A stretch of DNA of 64,000 bases from Marisa cornuarietis (taxonomy: Eukaryota; Mollusca; Gastropoda; Architaenioglossa; Ampullariidae). The stretch spans positions 521,501-585,500 of the forward strand of contig SMMW01000521.1 in assembly GCA_004794655.1 (NCBI GenBank). The letters are read 5' to 3'. Under the pieces are notes generated by a model. That model was not told where the DNA came from, did no database searches, and saw only the letters and a program-made list of their open reading frames with translations. The position numbers and the translations under genes were made by a program. Shown here one piece after another: positions 9,623 through 20,173 of the stretch. Within the stretch, counting starts at the first letter, position 1, and each line of letters begins with the position of its first letter.

Positions 9623-12580
9623 TGTTGAGCAGAAATCCTGTTTGTTGTTTATAAGGATTTATAACTTCTGTGTTTCTCTATGCATGCAGTCATTTTACAC
9701 GAGCAGTACTGCCTTGTGCTGTTGGAAAAGGTTTCGTCCTGTAAAACTAAAAGCATATTTTATTTTGGATAGCTGGATAAGCTGACAAAGGAGAAAGCAT
9801 GAACAGGTAGAATGTTGATGTTCATTTTTGTGTACCAGTGCATGTATTTGTTGTTAACTTTCTAATAAATGTTATGGAAGTAACATAATAAGATTATTTT
9901 TGGTATACCAGTAGAGATCTTAAATTTAAGTGGAATAATTTATGTTACTTCCTTTGGTGGATTTCACATCCATTTGTATATATTTATCTTTTGTGTTTTT
10001 TTCTCTTTTCCTTTTTGCCTTTTTTGGGGGTTGTAAGGGGTGGGTAATAATAGTACTCTGTGCATAGATTATATTAGATATTCTTATAGTGTTGATTAAG
10101 AACAATTTATTATAATAAAATGTTAATTTGTATAACGCTCTGTCTCAGTCAAAACGCAAGCTTATTGCGTCAAACAGTATCCACAAAACAGTCACAAAAA
10201 TCTAGAACGAAGAACGTAAGATGCTGCGTTTCGGCAGTAAAGAGCGATCACTGCAGATTTAACGGTGGCAACTTAAGAAATCAAGGGTTAGTGATATCAG
10301 GAGATCAAGAATATATTGAGAAATCATGAAAATGTTAAGAAATGTTAAAGGTGGTCATCACTTCAGCTTATTTACTGCAGCTCAAAGGCTGCTGCCAAAG
10401 CAAGTGAAGCATGCCAGAGTGGAATCGAGCCAATAGATCTAATCAGTTCGCGCTTCAAACGAACATTATAAACATTCCAGCTGAAGAGGTGAGCAAATGC
10501 AGAAGTAGCATATGTAAATATGAAGATCCAACACTTTCATCCAAATTGAAACATAACAACGCAGAAACAAAATTAAGGAGAGTAGATCTCCTCACCCTGT
10601 TTGGCGAAGGGACGTAACTCTCGGATGGTGACACCTGCTATGCAAATGTTTGTCTTTTTTTTTACAGCTTTTACAGTTTTCTCCACCTTCATTGTCTTTC
10701 CTTAAGTAGGTCTCCTAGTTATACCATGCTGTCTCCAAACAGGTTGCAGTGGTAGAGGTGAAGGGAAACCCAGTGGTTATGGTAAAACTTTTAGTCATTC
10801 CCTGCTTGTATTTAAATGAACTGTTAAAATGAAGGTGCTTGTTGACGCATGAACATTTAGGTGACATTTTCGTCTCCTACATATTTTTATTTAAGGATCT
10901 GGTTTGAGATGGAGCCCCTCTCCTGTCAAAATCATTTGTTAATAATAATGTATGTTTTTGTAGTGAATGTACTACTACAATGAACACCATTTTCTGCCCC
11001 TCATAATTATTATTATTTTTAACAATATAGCTGGGCCTTAACTTTGCCTAAAAATATAAAAAGCCTGTTGAGTTTTGGTTGCACAACCTTCACTTGTGAA
11101 GTGGACCATTGCATGGTTGCTTTGCATTTCAATATTTAGAGCTTATGTCATAGTAATAATAATAATAATAGCAACAATAATAGCAACAATAATAACAGTG
11201 GGGCACCAGTCATATAGATGTTGGTCCATTTATAGAAAGGACACCTGGCTGAAATGTACTACAGGTGTATATGGGGTTGTGATGGGATGAGTGTTTGTGA
11301 GATCCTGAAAATATTCTGAAAAGTAGAAATGGTCTGACCACTTCCTAACCTCTCAGTTTTGCAGAGGTTTTGTTTGTTTTGTTTCGTGTTTTTTACCCCA
11401 GACTTCATTTACTTAACCTGTGCTTTCTTAATGAGAGGAAGGTTTGTGTCATGTTCGTCTTTGGCACAATTTTTGTTTCTAAAGCAGCAGGCTTGTGGTC
11501 ATAATTACTGCTATAACCCCCAGCTGCCTCAGAGGTGCAGGTGGGGGGAAGTTGTGGAAATTCTGCAAATGTTTTCAAGTAGCAGGATGTGATGGGTGTA
11601 TGAGATTCTAAACATAATTTCACACACGGTTATTTTGAAGGGAATTTATTTTTTTTTTTTTAAGTCTAGTGATAAATTTTGTACCCTGAAGTGAGTTGCT
11701 AAGTTTTGCTACTTGTAATGACTTGTTGGTTGTGGTAATCCTTAATTATTTAAATTATTTAACTTCACTCCCTTTACTGAGTTGGACTGTCTTCCCGATT
11801 CTCAGCTTTCTTCCAACACATGCATGCACATACACATTTCTCTTTTTCTTGTTGTTCTACTTGTAATCATCTCTGTCTTCTTTTGCAGCCTGTGGCTGCA
11901 TGCTTTCTCCTCATATCCTACAACTTCTTTTTTCTTCTTCTTACTTTCTGGGGTTTGGGGTGTTTTTTTGTTGTTCTGCACTTTTTGACAATACAAATTA
12001 ATCATGTCTATGTCTGTCTAAAATGCTTGATTTCTCAGTCAGACTTTTGCCTTGATATAAGCATCTTGCTTTTTTGAAATATTTGTTAACCCTACCCACC
12101 CCACAGCCCCCGCACATACCCCTTGTAATTCCTTTAGTTTTCCCTTTCCCTAAAATCTGGGGGTTTTGACATTTTTTTGCAGGTATTATTGCTTAAATCA
12201 CTTGTTATCACATTCTTAGCTATCACTTTTTAAAGTAAAAATACTCTTTGGATTTTTCTGTTGCTTGGAGCCTGCTTTGTTTCCATCTATGAACCCCAGC
12301 TACTGTTTGATCTGCTGCTGCATGCTTTCTTGCAGATATCTTTAATGTAGCTGTCCTAAAGGTTTCCAGCCTGCCTCTTTTTTTGTATTGTTTTGTTTGG
12401 CTTTTTTTCTTGCTTCATCTCATAAAACACTTTGTTCTTTTTTTGCAGACTGTAGTCCTGATGTTTGGTGTCTGCCTAATGCTGGTGTCCTTGCTAGTGG
12501 TGTACTTCATCAATGCTCGTGCAGATGTGCTTTTTCTTCGTCAAGGATTATCACGGGAATATCTCTTTAACGAAGAATGA
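1031..12580 (+). CDS. NCSTN: Nicastrin, 3' part of gene (gamma-secretase subunit)
   Basis: Spliced gene, partial at its 5' end because the upstream exons lie left of the window. Nicastrin is the glycosylated type I membrane subunit of gamma-secretase (with presenilin, APH-1 and PEN-2), and its ectodomain gates substrates entering the complex. The joined exons read through to TWTES-W-----VFLIPSK, then a hydrophobic helix and ADVLF; this matches the C-terminus of human nicastrin (STWTESRW...IFLIASK, then INAKADVLF). Three internal exons (1031-1185, 3674-3791, 4927-5024) have matching phases. Two alternative terminal exons follow at 7246-7359 and 12449-12580. The catalytic-like DYIGS region of the ectodomain is not in the window. 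The intron between the first two exons seen here carries LINE debris. Family identity is very secure; which last exon is used is unknown. Confidence 0.95.
1600..2440 (+). mobile_element. Degenerate non-LTR retrotransposon (RT 5' region) fragment
   Basis: Read across several frames, this stretch recovers the linker and start of a LINE reverse transcriptase. The pieces are [40 protein letters not shown] (frame starting 1856), [35 protein letters not shown] and a trace of the VPVPKK...LNDYRPVALT block around 2190-2270. Stops and frameshifts interrupt it, so it is dead. It sits in the nicastrin intron in the sense orientation. Confidence 0.8.
2461..3130 (-). mobile_element. LINE 3' end fragment, degenerate
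   Basis: On the minus strand this shows decayed forms of the RT C-terminal blocks found at 32.6-33.5 kb (NSRKYRTPL matching the QNSAARLVL region, and [20 protein letters not shown] matching [20 protein letters not shown] in another frame). It ends at an (AAT)n-like tail at 2461-2477, like the second copy. It is a 5'-truncated, mutated member of the same family. Confidence 0.75.
3674..3791 (+). CDS. NCSTN: Nicastrin internal exon B
   Basis: The acceptor is CCCCTTCTAG/ and the donor /GTAAGA. The exon starts in phase 0 ([19 protein letters not shown]) and ends [11 protein letters not shown] plus one nucleotide. It corresponds to human YEYSWVQGP...[21 protein letters not shown]. Its length, 118 nt, leaves the single G that completes the Asp codon begun by exon C. 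Confidence 0.93.
4050..4467. mobile_element. Possible MITE: 26-bp perfect inverted repeats
   Basis: Positions 4050-4075 and 4442-4467 are exact reverse complements over 26 bp (core ACGAATCCTTACAGAGAGAG). They are separated by 366 bp of AT-rich, non-coding sequence in a nicastrin intron. This fits a small non-autonomous element with terminal inverted repeats, or a hairpin-forming segment of the pre-mRNA. No clear target-site duplication could be read. Confidence 0.45.
4927..5024 (+). CDS. NCSTN: Nicastrin internal exon C (juxtamembrane)
   Basis: The acceptor is TTATTGGCAG/ and the donor CAG/GTGAGA. It reads [20 protein letters not shown] and then [13 protein letters not shown]. This is the most diagnostic nicastrin segment (human [27 protein letters not shown]) and leads directly into the membrane helix. 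It ends in phase 0, so either last exon can be joined in frame. Confidence 0.96.
5025..7245 (+). other. Nicastrin intron
   Basis: T-rich non-coding DNA with a (CA)n run near 5288-5310, an (AAT)n tail at 5918-5930 followed by GTGTATTTATAG (minus-oriented retroelement tail), and a polypyrimidine stretch near 6285-6335. No additional exon is recognisable. Confidence 0.6.
5918..5960 (-). repeat. Retroelement 3' tail remnant
   Basis: An AATAATAATAAT run followed by TTGTGTATTTATAGG resembles the reverse complement of the (..TATAAA..ATTATTATT) ends of the LINE copies in this window. Only the tail is recognisable. Confidence 0.35.
7246..7359 (+). CDS. NCSTN: Nicastrin alternative last exon 1 (TM + tail)
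   Basis: The acceptor is TTACATTTTTCAG/. Phase 0 translation gives 37 residues starting [20 protein letters not shown] (transmembrane helix), then [17 protein letters not shown] and TGA. The ADVLF motif that follows the helix in nicastrins is kept. The basic residue before ADVLF (K in human, R in the downstream exon) is replaced by Ser, and the tail is unlike that of the second copy. It shares about 16 of 29 aligned residues with the exon at 12449. The open frame, good splice site and preserved motif argue that it is functional rather than a decayed copy. Confidence 0.85.
   Translation, partial: VLTLILGIALLLISLVVVYFTNSSADVLFRNGNEQAT
8322..8350 (+). terminator. Candidate poly(A) signals for short nicastrin mRNA
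   Basis: AATAAA occurs at 8322-8327 and again at 8345-8350, within an AT-rich stretch about 1 kb after the stop of the first last exon. They would suit a transcript ending after exon 7246-7359. Position and motif are seen; use is inferred. Confidence 0.35.
9584..9620. repeat. (AC)n microsatellite
   Basis: Uninterrupted AC dinucleotide run of about 37 bp, the longest CA repeat in the nicastrin part of the window. Confidence 0.95.
10108..10640 (-). mobile_element. Probable short retroelement insertion, CpG-retaining
   Basis: On the minus strand the segment ends ...GCGTTATACAAATTAACATTTTATTATAAT, the tail type seen on the LINEs here. The stretch of roughly 500 bp next to it is richer in CpG than the surrounding DNA (CGTAAGATGCTGCG, CGCGCTTCAAACG, GGCGAAGGGACG). 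Its right part contains GAGTTACGTCCCTTCG on the minus strand. No RT motif is visible, so a SINE or very short LINE remnant is more likely. Boundaries are approximate. Confidence 0.4.
12449..12580 (+). CDS. NCSTN: Nicastrin alternative last exon 2 (TM + tail)
   Basis: The acceptor is TTCTTTTTTTGCAG/. Phase 0 translation gives 43 residues: [20 protein letters not shown] (transmembrane helix), then [23 protein letters not shown] and [12 protein letters not shown] is nearly the vertebrate INAKADVLF, so this is the more canonical of the two ends. The exon lies 5.1 kb downstream of the first version. Using it requires skipping the 7246 exon and its poly(A) sites. Confidence 0.92.
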   Translation, partial: TVVLMFGVCLMLVSLLVVYFINARADVLFLRQGLSREYLFNEE

Positions 12581-15500
12581 TATGTTAATAGGGGAATTTT
12601 TATTGTAAAAGATTGGGCAATGTCTTGATTTTAAACTCATTCAAGGTGGAAGCCTTCAGTCAAGGTCCACATCCATAAACATTGATTTAAAAAAAACTAT
12701 TTTAAAACATAACTGCATTAGGATTAATGATTTATATGATAAAAATGTGAAGTTAAACTGATTTAGATAAGAGGAGGTTTTTTTTTTCCTTGAATGCAGC
12801 CTGGCATGCAGAAATATTCTCTGATTCGTAATCACATTGAAAAAGAGGTATCTGTATCTAAAGGGACATCTTCAAAAAGTCATTCAGGTGCAGCATGACA
12901 TCTAATGCTAGATGACTGAATCATCCCAGTAGAAAATGCACTTAATGGGCATAGATCATACAGATCTGTATGAGTAGTATTAATGTGATTGTCTCCCCTC
13001 TTGACCGAGATCCTTGCCCCTGAATACTTGGCTTCTGTTGTAAATAGGGTTGTAAGAAAGCTACTTAAGTTCAGTAACAGTATCCAGAAATAAATTAAAA
13101 TGAATCGTGAACAGAGGTGGAAAATTTCAAGATTTTTTTGCACTGCTCATTTCCATAGTTACCTGCTGATTCAAATTCTTTAACTTTGATGTTGTTGCCA
13201 TCAGTTTCCATTAAGTGTCATCTCTATTGTTGTTGCTGTTCCTCTCAGTATCATCAGTATCATGAAATAAGCTCAGGGCATTCATTGTTACTGTCGGTTT
13301 CATTGTCAGCTGTATCAAAACTGTCATCAGATTAATTTTGGTCATTAACAGGTCAGGCTGTCAGAGAGTCACTACTGTAGTAATTCTTTTGCTCACATCA
13401 CATGAAACCAATTGGGTATGTGTAGACCAGGGGTAGGGAACGTTCAGCCCATGGGTCATATAAGGCCTCAAAAATAATTTGGTCTGACCTGGCCAAGGCA
13501 GGACTCAGAAAATTTAGGAGCTTTTTTGTTTGTTTTTTTTATATCAATTGTATTAACAACAAATTTTGAGGGACAATCAAGGAATGTCCATTATGGAATA
13601 GGACATACATATATATGGGTGTATATATAATAGGACAAGACTTTTTTTCTCATCTGCTGTCCACAGTCCTTATTGTGCTGACAGAAAACAGGAAAAAGTT
13701 GCAAAAGTCTTAACACACTGTGGCCAAAATAAGGCTTAATTTTCAAGTTGATAATTTTGTATAGCCCACAAATGTTATACCTATCCAAATGGCTCTCTGA
13801 GGAAAAAATTCCCCACCCCTGATGTAGAGCATTGCATGGCAGTCTTTTTCTACAGCTACACCACAAAAGTATTATTGTCATAACCAGAAATTTTGTGGGG
13901 TGGGGGGGGAACTAAAGGAAGTAACTTGTAAAGAAATGATTCAGCTTTAAAATCCTGCATTTACTTCCCCTGTAGCACTTAGTCTAACGTTTTTTTTTTT
14001 AAATTTGACAAATTTTTCCAGAACACCAGTTGTGGAGCTTAGTGCACTTCTGGCAGTGCAAGCCAGAGCACTTCTGCTGAGGAAAAAAAACCAGCTACAC
14101 TATGTTATGTATGATCTAGAATGAAATACAAAATGAAACAAGTCCGGATTGGTCCACTGTGTTGCAAGTGGTGCACAAAGTACACACCTTCCTCTTTAAA
14201 TCTTATGGTCAAACAGAGCTTAATCCTGTTAGCAAAAAGATGGCTGTGAAGATTTATTAATCTGCTTCCGTTTACCACCTCCTGTAGCTATTGTGAAAAA
14301 AACTTTGTGATGTAGTCAGTCGTTAGCAGAACTGTCATTTGCCTGAGGAAAACATGTCTGCCTCAAGCATGATGAACTGCCTTGAATGAGTTAAAAATTG
14401 AATTTTGTTTTTTACTTTGTGTGTGCATGTGGCTTGAAAAACAGAGGACTGAGTACTTTGTGCAGTAAGAAAGCTGGTGAGCCAAGGCCATTCTTCTCTG
14501 GCTTTTTTTTTTATAACTTCTCTCAAGGAAAGCTTCTCTTAGATGTAAAAACCCTGACAGAGAGCAATCCTACACTGTTTCTATATAAATAGCCAAATTT
14601 GTTCCATTCCTAAACATCCCTAAGAGCCGTTCGGGCTCTCTTGACCACAAAAGATGTTGATCTCCTTGCTTTCGGGCACATTCCTGCATTGTTTATCCTT
14701 ATCTTCAAAAAATTGTCTCATGCTCATGCAAGAAACACAACTTATGTAAGTATGGCGTGTGTGGGGTTTTGTGCAAGCCTGAGAGATTTCACTGAAAAGC
14801 TGCTGTAAAATAGGGACCACGATGGTGAGGTTTTTAACATGTTTGAAGCAGGGTGTGGTGTGCATTGTGAAAGGGAGGGAAGTTATTGGCTGCTTTAATG
14901 TATTGTTCATTCATACTAGTCTCAAAAATGCAAGCATGAAATGGTTCTTTGTGTTGCCAGTTTGTAGCATTAAGTCTCAAGAAAATTATTTTGCTTTTAG
15001 ATAGGAAAAATACAGAAAGCAAACTTTGTTCCCTAAGGTAGCTGACATTTTCTGTAAACTGATATTGCAATGTTATTAATATTCCCTTCCATGTGTCATT
15101 GAAATGCACCATATTTGTAATTTTTCATTTTGATTCATAGAGGAACATTCACTAAGGAAAAACTTACTTAAGTCCCATGAAGCAAATACCTGATTTTATT
15201 CCAAGAACTTGTCTTGGATGGAACAAGATGGTCTCTTATCCCATTAGTGTTCATGTGATTCCCTGCGTTCAGTTTCATTCGATTTTCCCTTGAATTAATA
15301 ATAATCATAATGGAGTCACTTCTTGTATGATGTGAGCTTTTGTTTCCCTTGAGATTACTGCATTGTGTGAACGCCTGGCTACATGTCTGGTTCTTGTAGG
15401 AGCGACCTCCAGTACTGAGTTCTCTTGTGCTTCTCGAGATGGTAACTGAGAATGCCTTGCCACATTAGTAATTAGTATTAATACATGGTGTGGAAGCACT

Positions 15501-16126
15501 TAATAGTCTTTAAAATAAAATGTGTTTGTCATTTATTAGAAGTTTGTTGATTTTGATTGCTTTAAAGTCATTTAACATTACTGCAGATTAATTAAGCGAA
15601 GATTGTGTCATTGATGACTTTTATTATTATTAGGTTCTGGCTGCATCACCCGTTTCTTTCAGCATTTTGTTAAGTTTGTGCAGGTCAGCATATTTTCTGT
15701 GCTGTTTTCAAATTTTGATTGTATTTATTCCCAAGGTTCTGTACATTAACATGTAGCAGATGATGATTTGACCAGATTCATGACTGTGTGAATGCATTTG
15801 CAGGTTTGTTGATGCACATGTGTGCGTGCACATGCTTACATATATATATATATATAAGTACAAATGGAGTGCACATGCATGTACATTTATGTAGAGGTGG
15901 TTGCATATGTATAATTGTATGTAGTTTGTGGTTGTAAGTTGGTGCATTATGCATGTCAGTGTTGGCTTTGTATACCATGAAGCTTTTTTTTTTTTTTGAA
16001 AGGGGAGGGGAGATATTGTCTGCAGCTAAACTACTGAATGAACACTTCTCAAGCTAAAATTTTTTTTCTGTGGAAATGTACTGGTTGTACAATTGCTTTG
16101 TGGTTTTCATGGGCCACAAAAATGAA
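12581..16126 (+). other. Nicastrin 3' UTR / downstream region
   Basis: T-rich DNA after the second stop codon with no coding potential. It carries one AATAAA at 13089-13094 and a second at 16127-16132. A hAT element lies at 13428-13821 and an (AT)n run near 15840-15856. The end of the transcript cannot be fixed from sequence alone. Confidence 0.45.
13428..13821. mobile_element. Non-autonomous hAT (Charlie-like) DNA transposon
   Basis: The left end CAGGGGTAGGGAACG and right end TTCCCCACCCCTG are inverted repeats of the hAT type. The left end continues TTCAGCCC; the right end is preceded by TATCCAAATGGCTCTCTG, wording typical of Charlie-like hAT elements. The flanking 8-mers GTGTAGAC (13420-13427) and ATGTAGAG (13822-13829) match at 6 of 8 positions, as for an aged 8-bp target duplication. 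At 394 bp with no open transposase frame it is a MITE-type deletion derivative. Confidence 0.85.
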
Positions 16127-16132
16127 AATAAA
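16127..16132 (+). terminator. Candidate distal poly(A) signal, plus strand
   Basis: AATAAA is followed within about 20-40 bp by the GT-rich stretch TTTTGTGTCTCTGTGTGTCGG, the standard signal plus downstream-element layout. It coincides with the point where the plus strand stops being T-rich. It would be the distal end of the nicastrin transcript. Confidence 0.45.
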
Positions 16133-16201
16133 GACGACAAAATATTTTGTGTCTCTGTGTGTCGGATAGAGTAAAGTGTTGAGGTTGAGCAGTTAAAATA
16201 T

Positions 16202-16207
16202 TTTATT
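16202..16207 (-). terminator. Candidate distal poly(A) signal, minus strand
   Basis: TTTATT on the plus strand reads AATAAA on the minus strand, 70 bp from the opposite plus-strand signal. If used by capicua it implies a 3' UTR of about 12 kb, so an earlier site is quite possible. No convincing GT-rich element follows it on the minus strand. Confidence 0.25.
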
Positions 16208-19200
16208 GGAACCAAAATAGTGTAGTTACATTTTTCAGCTTACTTGAACAGTTTTAGGTATATTATGAGTGCAATGATTTATTTGACAAATTTTACAACT
16301 TTATTTCACTCCCCAAGTTAAATGTGCAAGTGGCAGCTTGTGTAAGATTTTCTGAAATATAGCCAAGCATAAACGAATGGGAGAGGAGACAAATGCACAT
16401 TCACATCGTGAACACCAAGCTGCACACATCTTTGCACAGGCGTACAGAATCTCCAACACACCTTGAAAAAGTTACACACATCTTACCTGGCGTACACCAA
16501 CTTGTGAAGATCTCAGATATGTACACCATTTCAGAGAGTTTCTGACAAATGTGCATCGTTTCATATGTACATTTACATCGAAAACCCACCTTAACATCCT
16601 TCAACATGTACATCATCTCAGGTGCACACCTTTCACAACTGCAGCAAAAGAAGCGGAACAGGTGTAACTCCCGATATATTTATTTCTATGCCATGTTGGA
16701 TATGCTAAAGTGGATGCACGAAAAACAACGGTGGACAATAAATTGTGTTTAGGGCATGTGTGTGTGTGTGTGAGCGTGTAGGTATGTTGTGACACCCTCA
16801 CCTTCAGTGCTGTGAGGGCTACAAACAGCTTTTTTTTTCACTTTCCAGTAACGTTGACAACACAACCACGGTCAATACCACTGACAGAAGTGCCAGTGGG
16901 GCATTTTTAAAAATTTAAATAAAAAAATGAAATTGTCAAAAAGTCAAACATGTTGCCATGTTAGAGGCACGCAGGGGAGGATTGTGTCCAAACGAGATAC
17001 AAGAATATCAACTCTGTAATGTACTGTTGTAGTACAAAGGTACCAAAGACTCAGAGTTGTGTACAAATGATAGGGCAAGGTCCACAAAGTCCTGGAGATT
17101 GCAAACATCCCTGTACCTCAGAGCCTCCTTTGGAAGCAAAGTTCATGGCATGAGGAATTGGAATTCCCCTTGCAAATCTTTTCATGCACAGCACACACTG
17201 ACATAAGCACACCAGGCATGTAAAACCAAATTACACAAAAGCTTGTTTACTAGTATGCAACTGTGCATCACACATAACCACCTGTACACTTATTCCCCTA
17301 ATGAGTTAAGATTTTAATTCTTTAAGAACACCGTGAAAGGTTGTGAGGAAATTTCAACCTGAACCATATTGTAGTGAATTCTGACCATCGAAGAAAAACA
17401 GACATATCCACACATATTGCACATTCAAGTTGCACTCAACAGTACATTTACCTGGACGGTTAACTCTACCCAAGTTTGTTTTATGGAGCCAGTACTAGTG
17501 ACAGTACCACGAGTTGTTTTTTTTTTTTTTTTTTCAAACTGTGAAGGCTGGGTAGGGGTGAAGCTAGCAAGGCCATGTGACAGAATGGTTATATAATGAG
17601 GAGTGAAGGAGAACACTGAAAGGATATGTATGTTTGATCCTGAATATCATATTCCAACCAACAGAGTAATAACTGCTGTCCTAGAGACACATACAAAGAC
17701 ATAAAAATCAGTAGTGTGAGATTTTCTAGGTAGCCATAAGCATCCTTAAAGCAAAATAATCTGTTGCCACCAAAATGTTCTTGTGGGTAAGCTGAATTGA
17801 TAATATTCTATACTTGGGTCTATACTTCTATACTCTTTTCCTTAAGGATACTTGCAAAATAATAAATACTAACCTCAGTATCGCGTAAAAGTCAATGTCA
17901 ATGCTAAAATCTGCTGGGAAAGGAAAGAGAAAGGGGACAGAAACAGATCACAATGGTCAGAGTTTTCACAGTCTGGGGTCAGTCGATGAAACGATAGCAG
18001 CCTGGGTCTGGGGCTTGCAACATTAGTGGACAATTTCAAATGGTTACTAAATGGTGGTTTGTTACTTCTCAATTTAAAATAATAACATGGACTAAGAGAA
18101 GCCTGATAAACATTTGAAAAATATCTCTTCGCAATAAAGTGGCATGACTGCATGCAGGATCATTTTTCACACACCAACAGTTCGATGCATGTTGGCTTCA
18201 CAAGTGTAACTTTACAAAATAAACATGCCCCATTCATGTTTTTTCCAAGAAACAAAATCATTCCATTCATTCATGCACTTTATGATCAGGTATTCTATCA
18301 CTCATCACTTTCTATAACTATATCTGCATTCATATATCTACAGGTGTAAGAACTCATGCACCTCTGCCCTTCTGTGCTCCACGATGCACAGTCCATGAAA
18401 TCTGCTTCCAAAAAAGTTCCCACAGGCAAAGATGAGCACAAATGTAAAATAATCACTGAATTGCTAATTATCAATCTCAAAAACTATGTGGACACAAATT
18501 TCATAAAGGGGAGCAATGCAACAAGATGACATTACACAAGATGGCACGAATATTGTCATATTCCTTCCATTAACAGCAAAGTTTTCTGTTAATTAGATGA
18601 GGTCAATCCTCGTCTGACAAAAAAATGGCTTTCTGAAAAAAGATCTGTGTTAGGTGTTTTTCATTTTTTCCTTCTTCACATCTCACTAGAACAATGCAAA
18701 ATAATATACCTCTACTGAGCACACCAAAAATTTGTTTTGCCTTAGGAAGTTAATTTCAAGAAAAAAATGCAATGGCTGTTGGCACCACAAACTGTACATA
18801 AAACTCACGAAAAGTAGCAGACAGCTCAACAGGCCTGAGAACCATTGTTTTCAGGGTGGAGACCATGAACAAAATTTTATCCAAGTTTTGTATTTCCTCC
18901 ATACTCATGGAGGACAATTTAAAACACTATGAAGAAATAGAGAAAAATGCCAAATTCAGACAAAATAATCCTTCACCATTCTGGACCAAGTGTGTACAAG
19001 ATCCACTCTAAACACTAGACCAAGATGTGACAAAAACATTTTTAAAATGTTTTTGTAAACAAGTTCCCAGAAGGAATGGATTGAACCTTTACGAAAATTA
19101 CACAAAGAGTAAAAAAAATCATTTAAACATCATTAAATGCAGTTCTTCTGAAGTAAGCAATGCACAGTGCTTTTAACAAAAGGTTCTTCGTTCTCTTAAC

Positions 19201-19639
19201 TTAGGTATGATTGCATGCAGTGAGGATGGGAAACGACAAATATACGTGCACCCATTAACATGTCAATCTGATGTTTTTTGAGACAGCTCTGAATAATCCA
19301 CATGACAGAATTTGTATGCTGTGAGAAAAATTTGATGCATTTTTAATATTTACTTCCATGATATTTATCATGCAGATTTTTAAATAGTGTTCATTTTCAC
19401 GGAGTGTCTCATTTAAATCCACTCATTAAGTGCACTACATGCTGTGGTGTAGGATAAAGCACAAACCAGCTGTCAACATTCATTTTCCACCTTCTAAGAA
19501 CTCTTTTCTTGGTAGGCCATACACTACTAGTTAGTGTCAATACCATAGACTGTAACAGTTTGATCTCTTGTGTGTATTGTTCTACAGTAGTGCAACATGT
19601 ATACCAGTACTCTGTGTGCATGTCAAAAATGAGCAATCG

Positions 19640-19735
19640 TGTGCCTTGTTGTGTTCTTATCTCTATTTCTGTCTGGATATGCATTTCCTCTTGGGATATG
19701 GTGCTATATAAGTGAAATTATTATTATTAAAACAG
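19640..19735 (+). repeat. Retroelement 3' tail
   Basis: The end GGTGCTATATAAGTGAAATT plus (ATT)n is the stereotyped 3' terminus of many molluscan non-LTR elements and SINEs. The upstream body is too diverged to classify. Confidence 0.5.
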
Positions 19736-20173
19736 GTAGCAGATATTTAAAAGAGAAAGTGCAGAAACCCTATCTACAGAAAAAAATGCAGGTAACAATG
19801 TCCAAAACGAACTGGTGAAGGTAACGTATGTCCAAAACAAATTGGGGGTCAATGCTAGGTTTAGAAGAACTAGAGACAGGCAACTGTCTACAAGATGTTT
19901 TGATGTCAAGATGTCTAGAACAAGATGGGAAAGGCAACACTGGGTTCAGAACAAACTAACACAGACAGCATATGCCAAAGAAAATACACCTAACTTATAT
20001 TAGGCGAAAATAACCTACTTTTAACAAACTGCAATTTTCAATCCACAAAGGATAAAGTGAGAAGTTCACCATGGTCCCACCAAAACTAAAATCTGTTTAA
20101 CATGTCTTTTTTGAAAAAAACCTTCAAAAAGATACTTCAACTTCTGCTCAGAGCTTTTGCCTCATACCCATGG

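Larger units (their letters stand above)
7360..12448 (+). other. Region between the two nicastrin last exons
   Basis: This is 3' UTR if the first last exon is used and intron if the second is used. It contains poly(A)-signal clusters, a CA microsatellite and one CpG-rich insertion. No other coding exon was found; the sequence GATGTGATTTTAATCATAGG after an AG at 7578 looks superficially similar to a membrane exon but does not retain ADVLF. Confidence 0.55.

Noticed and set aside
16401..16640. Recurring words (TGTACACCAT, TGTACATCAT, GCACACATCTT), possibly an old satellite
   Set aside because: Spacing is irregular and similarity too low to define a unit by eye.
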